From Pseudomonadota bacterium (GTDB lineage Bacteria; Pseudomonadota; Alphaproteobacteria; Rhizobiales; Aestuariivirgaceae): a stretch of 64,000 nucleotides of DNA. The translations under genes were made by a program, and so were the position numbers. Location: contig CAUJIO010000078.1 in NCBI GenBank assembly GCA_963205315.1, forward strand, positions 62,001-126,000. Reading direction: 5' to 3'. The notes under the pieces are model-generated. The model searched no databases, had not been told where the DNA came from, and saw only the letters and a list, made by a program, of their open reading frames with translations. Below, in pieces: positions 34,715 to 41,677 of the stretch (within the stretch, counting starts at the first letter, position 1; every line of letters begins with the position of its first letter).

Positions 34715-35314
34715 TCACTTCACTCCTGGTTGGAAAAGCCGGGCCCCATCCCGGAACAAGGCGGCGAGGGAGGGCGTTCCCTGCTCGACGGGATGGGGCG
34801 TTGCGAAGCGCGCTTTGAATGCACACTCCGCAGTGTCTTTGGCGCGCCTCTTGGCCTCGGTGACGCGCGCGCCGTCGAGCATCGGGAAGGTCACGAGCGA
34901 GACTTCCCAGAGGTCGACCTGCTGCAGCAGCCGCGCGCCGGTGGCGCGGTCGCGCCGCGCGGTCACCGTCTTGAACCCGATCGAGAGGCCGTCGAGGCCT
35001 TTCGAGTCAAGCAGCGAGAGCAGCTCGCGGCCACGCTGCACATTGGGGTCAAGCCGCCCTTCCACGTAGAGACCTCGTTCGGTCTCGCGCATGTCAAGCC
35101 AGGTGCCGACGGGCTCGGACGGGTCATGCTGAAACAGCATGCGGATGGCCGATGAACCCTTGTGCCGCAGCGACGCAGCGAAGGCGCCCGGCAAGACGAT
35201 GTCGCCCGATTGGTCGCGCTTGCCGAAGAGGCTGGCATAGCCCACGAATACGCCCGTGCCGGAGCAGGCGCAAAGCGGCTGCCCCAGCCGGCTTTTCTCC
35301 CGGCGGGTTTGCAT
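34715..35314 (-). CDS. HK97-family prohead protease (g4)
   Basis: The 199-residue serine protease trims the capsid scaffold. Visible elements are GYASLFGKRDQSGDIVLPGA, the His-bearing strand RMLFQHDPSEPVGTW, and the Ser region DGLSIGFKT. An AAGGA ribosome site lies 9 bases before the ATG. It sits between portal and capsid as in other GTAs. The small g3.5 gene of RcGTA is not present in the 51-base gap upstream. Confidence 0.92.
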   Translation of the reverse strand: MQTRREKSRLGQPLCACSGTGVFVGYASLFGKRDQSGDIVLPGAFAASLRHKGSSAIRMLFQHDPSEPVGTWLDMRETERGLYVEGRLDPNVQRGRELLSLLDSKGLDGLSIGFKTVTARRDRATGARLLQQVDLWEVSLVTFPMLDGARVTEAKRRAKDTAECAFKARFATPHPVEQGTPSLAALFRDGARLFQPGVK

Positions 35315-35365
35315 GATGATAATCCTTGGATGGCGAGCCAGCGCCTTGCGGCGAGGGGTGCAGAG

Positions 35366-36499
35366 TCAAGTGCCGAGCTTCGGCCCATAGCCGACAGCTG
35401 CGCGCTTCTCATTTTCAGTCAGGAAGCTGGCGCGCTCCAGCCTGGCCCACAGGGCCTCACGGTCTGGCGCCAGGGCTTCAACCTGATCGAGGTCGTGGGC
35501 GAGGCGGAACTGTCCCTGGCCCAGAAATCCGGTCAGCGCCTCGGCGACACGGCCGGCGAGGGGCAAGATCGTCTGGCGCCAGAAGCTCCGGTTGGCTTCG
35601 GCATAGTTGGCGAAGGTGTTGTCGCCCGGGATGCCCAGAAGCATCGGTGGAACACCAAAGGCAAGTGCAATCTCGCGGGCGGCGGCATTCTTCGACTGGA
35701 TGAACTCCATATCCTTGGGGCTGAAGCCCATTTCCTTCCAGTCGAGGCCGCCCTCCAGCACCATGGGGCGCCCGGCATTGGCAGCGCCCTGATAGCTCTG
35801 CTCCAGTTCGCGCTTCAGCCGTTCGAATTGCTCCGTGGTCAGATGACCGTCGGCTGCCGCGTAGACCAGCGCGCCCGAAGGCCTCGCGCTGTTGTCAAGC
35901 ATCGCCTTGTTCCAGGCGGCGGCGGCATTGTGCGTGTCGATCGAGCGTTGCGCGGCCTCGAGCGGCGACATGCCGTAGTGGTCGTTCAGCGGATTGAAAA
36001 GCTTCAAGTGCAAGACGTTGTCTCGCGCCAGCCGCACCGATTGTCCGTTGACAGAGTATTCAAATGCCTCGGGCCAGCCGTTCGCGGAGGCGATTGCCTT
36101 CATGCGGTCAGGGCGCAGCGCGTAGATCTCGCGGACGCTGCCTTCGATGTCGACCTTCTCGACATAGGCATTGCCGGCCACCAGGAGAAATCCGAAGAGC
36201 TGTTCGAAGAATTCGCGGCCGGGCTGGCCCGGATTGGGCTTGGCCAGGAGTGCGAGCAGCGGATGCAATGTCGATTCCGCTTCGCCATCGTAGACGAGCC
36301 AGGGCAGCGAGGCGGCGGCTTCCGCGATCATGCGGACGGCGCGGTAGCCGATTGCATTGGCGGCGAAGCCCTCCTGCGCCAGTGCCGCATAGTTGCGCGG
36401 CGTCCATTGGGGCCTGCCCGCCGAATGCATCGCAATCAGCGGGGCCGCCGCCGATCGCTTCTGCTCGGGCGCGAAGAAAGTCCGAAGACGGTTCAGCAT
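35366..36499 (-). CDS. HK97-family portal protein (g3)
   Basis: The 377-residue protein has the family pattern NAIGYRAVRMIAEAAASLPW, NAYVEKVDIEGSVREIYAL and GMSPLEAAQRSI, ending with a helical barrel region. It forms the dodecameric DNA gate at the head vertex. It lies 22 bases after the large terminase and its length is usual (RcGTA about 396). Confidence 0.94.
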   Translation of the reverse strand: MLNRLRTFFAPEQKRSAAAPLIAMHSAGRPQWTPRNYAALAQEGFAANAIGYRAVRMIAEAAASLPWLVYDGEAESTLHPLLALLAKPNPGQPGREFFEQLFGFLLVAGNAYVEKVDIEGSVREIYALRPDRMKAIASANGWPEAFEYSVNGQSVRLARDNVLHLKLFNPLNDHYGMSPLEAAQRSIDTHNAAAAWNKAMLDNSARPSGALVYAAADGHLTTEQFERLKRELEQSYQGAANAGRPMVLEGGLDWKEMGFSPKDMEFIQSKNAAAREIALAFGVPPMLLGIPGDNTFANYAEANRSFWRQTILPLAGRVAEALTGFLGQGQFRLAHDLDQVEALAPDREALWARLERASFLTENEKRAAVGYGPKLGT

Positions 36500-36521
36500 G
36501 AGGTCAGTCCAATCCTTCCGT

Positions 36522-37784
36522 TCAAATCGTCCTCACGCGCGGCTCGGGACCGCGGCGGAGCATGAGGTCGCTCACCGCCCAGACCAGAGCGTCAAGGCGG
36601 TCGGGGCTCCTGGCGCCATCACGGATGGCGGAGCACATTTCGTCTTCGAGTTCGGGGAAGGTGCCCACATGGTGCACCCTGCCCTGTTCATACAGTGCGG
36701 CCACCGGCTCCGCCCGCGCCTGCTTGCCGCGCGAGGCGTGCACGGCGCGAAAGGCCAAGTGTGGATCGACCTCCCGCAACACCTGTTCCACCATGGCCCC
36801 GCCCTGGTTTACTTCGGCGACCACCCGGTCGGATTTTCGCGCATGATAGAGTGCCACAACGCGCTGGGCCCAGGCGGCAGGCCTGGCGCCCCGGATCGAA
36901 TGATCGTCCAGCACATAGGCACGTCCGTCTTGGCCCAGGCCAACACATACAATGCCGCAGGCATTCGATTTCCGGCTGTGACTGGCCGGCGGATCGACTG
37001 CCACGACGATACGGGCAAGATCCGGCACCTGCGCCACCCGGCTGAGCTCGATCAGTTCGCGGCGGAAAAGAGCGTCCGGATCATCTTCGATCAATTCGCC
37101 ATCGAGTTCCTGACGTCCCAGTCTGGTGCCGCCATAGCGCGCCTGCACATCATTCCAGAAACTGCCAGCCAGATGCGCCCTGTTGTCAGCCGTGCGCGAT
37201 CGCGTCACCGCTGTCGACGGGTCGGCCAGAAGCCGCTTCAGCATGGCCGTCGGCCGTGGCGTGGTCGTCACCGCCACGCGCGGCGAGTGCCCCAACCGCA
37301 GTGCAAAGGCCAACATGTTCCACACGTCCGCTGCCTGCTTCCATTTTGCCAGCTCGTCGCACCATGCGGCGTCGAACTGGGGGCCGCGGAGGCTTTCGGG
37401 CTCATCTGCCGAAAACACCTGAGCGATCGAGCCATTGGGCCAGGTCAGCAGGCGCTTCGAAGATTCGTAGACGGGACGTTCGTCGTCCATGTGGACGCCA
37501 AGCAGCCCCGACTTGCCCTCGATCATCACCAGCCGCACTTCGTCGAAGGTCGGGCCGATGATGGCGATGCGCTCGGCGCGCGGCCCCGTCTCGGGCCAAA
37601 GCCCCAGTGCTTGCGCCCGCACCCACTCGGCTCCCGCCCGTGTCTTGCCGGCTCCCCGCCCGCCGAGGATCAGCCAACTGCGCCAGTTGAGATCATCTGG
37701 CGGCAGCTGCTTGCCTTCACGTGCCCACAGGCGCCACTCGCGGTTCAGCAGCCGTGTCTCGCGATGGATCAGGCTCGACTGCAT
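36522..37784 (-). CDS. Large terminase subunit, GTA type (g2)
   Basis: The 420-residue packaging motor has a Walker A variant GGRGAGKT at about residue 42, a motor domain with WCDELAKWKQ, and a nuclease domain opening with VVAVDPPAS and containing DRVVAEVNQGG. It packages DNA into heads; in GTAs packaging is largely non-specific. The start at 37784 overlaps the g1-like gene by 68 bases. A longer frame to 37919 would overlap by about 200 and its extra residues look non-native. Confidence 0.94.
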   Translation of the reverse strand: MQSSLIHRETRLLNREWRLWAREGKQLPPDDLNWRSWLILGGRGAGKTRAGAEWVRAQALGLWPETGPRAERIAIIGPTFDEVRLVMIEGKSGLLGVHMDDERPVYESSKRLLTWPNGSIAQVFSADEPESLRGPQFDAAWCDELAKWKQAADVWNMLAFALRLGHSPRVAVTTTPRPTAMLKRLLADPSTAVTRSRTADNRAHLAGSFWNDVQARYGGTRLGRQELDGELIEDDPDALFRRELIELSRVAQVPDLARIVVAVDPPASHSRKSNACGIVCVGLGQDGRAYVLDDHSIRGARPAAWAQRVVALYHARKSDRVVAEVNQGGAMVEQVLREVDPHLAFRAVHASRGKQARAEPVAALYEQGRVHHVGTFPELEDEMCSAIRDGARSPDRLDALVWAVSDLMLRRGPEPRVRTI

Positions 37785-38271
37785 TTTCTTCAGTTCTTGC
37801 CTGCTCAAGCTCCCGGCGCAGCCCGTCAAGCTTGCCCGCAAGTGCCTCACGCTCGGCGTCATCAAACACCCGCTCGGCTGTCCGCTGCCGCTTTCGCTGG
37901 CTCCGCTCTTTGCGTTCAAGTTCCAGCACCTTCTCCAGCGTGCGCACCAGGGTATTCATGGCGCGGATATCGCGTTCGCTCGTCACCGCCGTCGCCTGCT
38001 CGTCCAGATCTCCAATCTGGGCCTCGAGCTCGGTGAGGCGGCGCTGCAGCAGGGTCTTCAACCGGGCGATGGTTTCCCGCGTTCCAACCGGCTTTTTCTT
38101 CGTCGAACCACGCAGTTTCCAGCCTTCCGCCTTGGCCCGCCGGGTCAAAGCCTGCGGCGAAATCCCGGCGTCCGTTGCGATCGCCGACACCGCCTCACGT
38201 CCGTCTTCGTAGCGCTGCCGCGCCGTGGCCCAAAAGCCATCGGCCGGAGGCCCGTCCTTGCCGCCGTTCAT
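37717..38271 (-). CDS. g1-like protein, probable small terminase
   Basis: The 184-residue protein has an N-terminal helix-turn-helix-like region (AIATDAGISPQALTRRAKAE) and a long charged helical part (about residues 70-165, LEKVLELERKERSQRKRQ). It heads the cluster directly before the large terminase, where RcGTA g1 encodes a small terminase. Possible starts are 38328, 38283 and 38271. The last was chosen because the predicted promoter at 38300-38328 would leave almost no leader for the others. Confidence 0.75.
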   Translation of the reverse strand: MNGGKDGPPADGFWATARQRYEDGREAVSAIATDAGISPQALTRRAKAEGWKLRGSTKKKPVGTRETIARLKTLLQRRLTELEAQIGDLDEQATAVTSERDIRAMNTLVRTLEKVLELERKERSQRKRQRTAERVFDDAEREALAGKLDGLRRELEQARTEENAVEPDPSRDTAAEPRVAPVGT

Positions 38272-38299
38272 CGCCTGACCCATTTGTGGAGTATGCCCT

Positions 38300-38328
38300 T
38301 GTCTACCCTGTGAAGCGCGCGCTGTCAA
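38300..38328 (-). promoter_or_regulatory. Sigma70-like promoter of the GTA cluster
   Basis: On the minus strand TTGACA (38323-38328) is followed after exactly 17 bases by TAGACA (38300-38305). The expected start site near 38293 lies about 22 bases before the ATG at 38271. No TTAA-N7-TTAA (CtrA) motif is present in this gap. The LysR gene diverges from the same region. Confidence 0.55.
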
Positions 38329-38398
38329 GGACTATTTACCTATTAGAGGAATTTTGTTTTGGGGTTGCGGAGAACTGTTGCAGCGTTATTGCTCAGGC

Positions 38399-39292
38399 AT
38401 GGATATCCGCCAGCTTCAGTATCTCGCCGCACTGGCGCGCGAAAAGCATTTCACCCGCGCCGCCCAGGCCTGCCACGTCACGCAGCCGACCTTGTCGGGC
38501 CGCATCCGCCAGCTTGAGCAGGAGCTGGGCGTTCCCATCGTCGAACGCGGCCAACGTTACATCGGCCTCACGCCCGAAGGCGATCGCGTTCTGAAATGGG
38601 CGCATCTCATTCTCGACAACTGGCAGTCGCTTCAGCAGGAGCTGGGTTCGATCCGCTCGAAGAAGGGTGAATTGGTCGGGCGCCTGGTACTAGGGGTCAT
38701 TCCGTCCGCCCTGCCGATGGTATCGATGCTAACCAAGGCCATGGAGGTTGAAAATCCGCGGGTCGAGTTCACCGTTCTGTCCCAGAGTTCGGAAGAAATT
38801 CTCCGTGCACTGCACGATTTCTCCATAGAAGCGGGTATCACTTATCTCGACAACGAACCTGTCGAAGGCCTGATGTCGGCTCCGCTCTATGTCGAGCACT
38901 ATTGCCTGTTCGTTTCGGAAGATCATCCGTATGCGGACAAACAGTCCGTCACCTGGCTGCAGGCGGCGCAGGAATCGCTCTGCCTGCTCACACCCAACAT
39001 GCAGAACCGGCGGATCGTCGACCGTGCCTTCACGGCCGTCAATGCCCACCCCTCACCCAAACTCGAGACCAATTCGATCATGAACCTCCTGGCCTCGGTC
39101 AAGTCGCTGGGGCTGGCCTCGATCATGCCGGAATATTTTATTGACGTTCTCGGGCAGCTGGACGGGGTGAAGGCCATTCCGCTGGTGGAACCGCGTGTCG
39201 AACACGCGGTGGGCCTGGTTGGCCTGCCGCGGGAGCCCTTATCCCCCTTGGTGTCCGCCCTCTTCGCAGCTGCAAAAAAACTCAAGGCTTGA
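38399..39292 (+). CDS. fdsR: LysR-family regulator, probable formate dehydrogenase regulator
   Basis: The 297-residue protein has an N-terminal winged helix (DIRQLQYLAALAREKHFTRA, TQPTLSGRIRQLEQELGVPI) and a LysR substrate-binding domain with RLVLGVIPSALP. It lies just before fdsGBA on the same strand. In several bacteria a LysR gene of this type controls the fds operon. The start at 38399 begins MDIRQLQYL; a longer frame to 38354 adds unlikely residues. The gene symbol is inferred from context. Confidence 0.8.
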   Translation: MDIRQLQYLAALAREKHFTRAAQACHVTQPTLSGRIRQLEQELGVPIVERGQRYIGLTPEGDRVLKWAHLILDNWQSLQQELGSIRSKKGELVGRLVLGVIPSALPMVSMLTKAMEVENPRVEFTVLSQSSEEILRALHDFSIEAGITYLDNEPVEGLMSAPLYVEHYCLFVSEDHPYADKQSVTWLQAAQESLCLLTPNMQNRRIVDRAFTAVNAHPSPKLETNSIMNLLASVKSLGLASIMPEYFIDVLGQLDGVKAIPLVEPRVEHAVGLVGLPREPLSPLVSALFAAAKKLKA

Positions 39293-39350
39293 TCAGGGTC
39301 AAGGATCGCCACGGATCTCCGTTTCAGATAGGCGAAAGAGGAGAAGTCCG

Positions 39351-39557
39351 ATGAGCATTTCGATCAATCCCGCCCACGCCTATTGCGAGACCCGCGATCA
39401 GTTCGTTTCGCTGGAGCAGACCGAGGGCCAATGCCGTGGCCGGCACAATTGCAGCGATGGCGCCTGCCCCCTGGAAAAGGAACTGGGACAGAACAGGTTC
39501 GGCCGGGCCTTGAACATGCTGGCGGCGAGCTTCGGCCAGGTGCGCGCAGCAGACTAG
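39351..39557 (+). CDS. Small cysteine-rich protein linked to formate dehydrogenase genes
   Basis: The 68-residue protein has four cysteines (YCETRDQF, GQCRGRHNCSDGACPLE), three of them in a C-x5-C-x4-C cluster. A good AGGAG ribosome site lies 9 bases before the ATG, and the frame has normal codon use, so it is probably real. It lies between the LysR gene and fdsG. The cluster could bind metal or an iron-sulphur centre, for example in cofactor insertion. No known family was recognised. Confidence 0.75.
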   Translation: MSISINPAHAYCETRDQFVSLEQTEGQCRGRHNCSDGACPLEKELGQNRFGRALNMLAASFGQVRAAD

Positions 39558-39583
39558 ACCGGGATTGGTTGTATATGGCGGCT

Positions 39584-39597
39584 CTATGATGTCATAG
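39584..39597. promoter_or_regulatory. Palindrome overlapping a -10 element before fdsG
   Basis: CTATGA-TG-TCATAG is a perfect inverted repeat, 46 bases before the fdsG ATG. It contains TATGAT (39585-39590), a strong -10 match, though no good -35 stands 16-18 bases upstream. A promoter needing an activator would look like this. The LysR protein encoded at 38399 is the likely candidate. Confidence 0.5.
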
Positions 39598-39642
39598 GCG
39601 CCGCCAATTGGAACTCCGCCGCGGATTGCGCCATAAGGCGCC

Positions 39643-40134
39643 ATGTCCGAAAAACGTACCCTCATTGACCTCTCCCCGCGCGAGGCGGTTGCCGCGCGGG
39701 AGATCGCGCTTCGCTATGGCAACAAGCCTGACGCATTGCTAGAAATACTCCATGACCTGCAGGAGCAAGTCGGGTTCATCCCTGAAGGCACATTGCCTGT
39801 TCTTGCCAAGGCACTGAACCTGTCGCGCGCCGAGGTTCACGGTGTCGTAACCTTCTACCATGACTTCCGGCGGCAACCTGCCGGCCGGCACGTCATCAAG
39901 GTCTGCCGGGCGGAAGCCTGCCAGTCGATGGGCGGCAACCACCTTGTGGCCATGATCGAGCGCTATCTTGAGGTCAAGCTCGGCCAGACCACGGCGGACG
40001 GCGCCATCACGGTTGAGGCTGTCTATTGCCTCGGAAATTGCGCGCTTTCGCCAGCCATCATGGTGGACGACAGGCTGGTCGGCCGGGTTGATGCGGCGAA
40101 GTTCGAGAAGATCGTCGCGGAGTGCAAGGCATGA
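39643..40134 (+). CDS. fdsG: NAD-dependent formate dehydrogenase, gamma subunit
   Basis: The 163-residue NuoE-like subunit has a thioredoxin-fold 2Fe-2S site with ligand motifs CRAEACQSMGG and CLGNCALSPA. It takes part in electron transfer from the molybdenum site to FMN and NAD. It opens the structural operon and overlaps fdsB by ATGA. Length fits FdsG (about 160). Confidence 0.95.
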   Translation: MSEKRTLIDLSPREAVAAREIALRYGNKPDALLEILHDLQEQVGFIPEGTLPVLAKALNLSRAEVHGVVTFYHDFRRQPAGRHVIKVCRAEACQSMGGNHLVAMIERYLEVKLGQTTADGAITVEAVYCLGNCALSPAIMVDDRLVGRVDAAKFEKIVAECKA

Positions 40135-41666
40135 TCAAGGTGTATGTGCCGCGCGATTCGGCTGCCCGCTCTGTCGGCGCGGATGAAGTCGCTTCTGCAA
40201 TCGCCCGGCTTCCCGGCGTGCAGGTGGTGCGCAACGGCTCGCGCGGGCTGCTGTGGCTTGAACCAATGGTCGAGGTCGAAACAGCTCAGGGCCGCATTGC
40301 CTATGGGCCCGTCACGGCGGCCGACATCGCATCGCTTTCGGCCTCAGGCTTCCTCAGCGGCGCGGCCCACGCGTTGCGTCTCGGAAATATCGAAGATCAC
40401 CCCTATCTCAAAAACCAGGAACGCCTGACCTTTGCCCGGTGCGGCATCACCGACCCGGTGTCGGTTGCCGACTATGTGGCGCATGACGGCTTTGAGGGAT
40501 TGCGCAAGGCTCTCGGCCTTTCTGGAGCGGCAGCCGTTGCCGAAGTCACCGAGTCCGGACTTCGCGGACGGGGCGGCGCCGGCTTCCCGACCGGTATCAA
40601 GTGGAAGACGGTGCACGACGCTGTGGCAGATCAGAAATACATCTGCTGCAACGCCGACGAGGGCGACTCAGGCACCTTCGCCGACCGAATGGTGATGGAG
40701 GGTGATCCCCTCATGCTCATCGAAGGCATGACAATTGCGGGGATCGCTGTCGGTGCAACGCGCGGTTACGTTTACATCAGGTCGGAATATCCAGACGCCA
40801 TCGCAACGATGAAGGAAGCCATCGACGCCGCCCAGACTGCGGGCTGGCTCGGTGCTAATCTTCAGAGTTCAGGAAAGTCCTTCCATCTTGAAGTCCGCCG
40901 TGGCGCTGGCGCTTACATCTGCGGTGAGGAAACCGCGATGCTGGAAAGCCTCGAGGGCCGCCGTGGCATGGTGCGTCCCAAGCCGCCGATCCCGGCACTG
41001 GCGGGTCTGTTCGGAAAACCCACCGTCATCAACAATGTGCTGAGCTTTGCAGCTATCCCCTATATCCTCGCCAAGGGTGGCGCCGCATACAAGAATTATG
41101 GAATGGGACGCTCGCGCGGAACCCTGCCCTTCCAGCTTGCCGGAAATATCAAGCAAGGCGGACTGGTCGAAAAGGCCTTCGGTGTTACGCTGCGCCAATT
41201 GGTGGAAGACTTTGGCGGCGGCACCTTTACCGGCCGACCCTTGCACGCCATTCAGGTAGGCGGCCCGCTCGGCTCCTACATTCCCTCCTCACAGCTTGAC
41301 TTGCCAATGGACTACGAAGCCTTCGCCGCCGCCGGCGCCATGGTCGGCCACGGAGGGCTCGTGGTGTTCGACGACTCGGTCGACATGGCGGCGCAGGCGC
41401 GGTTCGCCATGGAGTTCTGCGCTGTCGAATCCTGCGGCAAGTGCACACCCTGCCGCATTGGCTCGACGCGAGGGGTTGAGGTCATCGACAAGATCGTGGC
41501 CGGCCAGAACCGCGAGGCCAATCTCGAATTGCTCTCCGATCTCTGTCAGACCATGACCGATGGTTCACTCTGTGCCATGGGCGGACTGACGCCGATGCCG
41601 GTCATGAGTGCGGTCAAGCACTTCCCGGAAGATTTCGACAAGCCCGCCCAGATGGCCGCCGAATAG
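40131..41666 (+). CDS. fdsB: NAD-dependent formate dehydrogenase, beta subunit
   Basis: The 511-residue NuoF-like flavoprotein has an N-terminal thioredoxin-like part without a cluster. The FMN/NADH-binding core follows (RGRGGAGFPTGIKWKT, GAGAYICGEETAML), then a 4Fe-4S motif ESCGKCTPCRIGSTRG. It passes electrons to NAD. The start at 40131 is the ATGA overlap with fdsG. Confidence 0.96.
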   Translation: MIKVYVPRDSAARSVGADEVASAIARLPGVQVVRNGSRGLLWLEPMVEVETAQGRIAYGPVTAADIASLSASGFLSGAAHALRLGNIEDHPYLKNQERLTFARCGITDPVSVADYVAHDGFEGLRKALGLSGAAAVAEVTESGLRGRGGAGFPTGIKWKTVHDAVADQKYICCNADEGDSGTFADRMVMEGDPLMLIEGMTIAGIAVGATRGYVYIRSEYPDAIATMKEAIDAAQTAGWLGANLQSSGKSFHLEVRRGAGAYICGEETAMLESLEGRRGMVRPKPPIPALAGLFGKPTVINNVLSFAAIPYILAKGGAAYKNYGMGRSRGTLPFQLAGNIKQGGLVEKAFGVTLRQLVEDFGGGTFTGRPLHAIQVGGPLGSYIPSSQLDLPMDYEAFAAAGAMVGHGGLVVFDDSVDMAAQARFAMEFCAVESCGKCTPCRIGSTRGVEVIDKIVAGQNREANLELLSDLCQTMTDGSLCAMGGLTPMPVMSAVKHFPEDFDKPAQMAAE

Positions 41667-41677
41667 GAACGCATCAG

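Larger units (their letters stand above)
20210..38271 (-). mobile_element. RcGTA-type gene transfer agent cluster with linked fibre and lysis genes
   Basis: About 18 kb of tightly packed minus-strand genes follow the Rhodobacter capsulatus GTA order: g1-like, terminase, portal, protease, capsid, connector, DUF3168, tail tube, two small tail genes, short tape measure, DUF2460, DUF2163, NlpC/P60 and a 1296-residue TIM-barrel tip protein. A DUF2793 fibre, an unknown structural protein, a coiled-coil membrane protein, a lysozyme and a holin follow. No integrase, excisionase, repressor, replication gene or att repeat was seen. Base composition matches the flanks. A GTA is the best reading; a decayed prophage is less likely because every frame is intact. 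The g7-type head-closure gene was not found. Confidence 0.9.

Noticed and set aside
20210-38271. Ordinary temperate prophage or prophage remnant
   Set aside because: There is no integrase, repressor, replication gene or att repeat, the tape measure is short, and the gene set is GTA-specific. All frames are intact.
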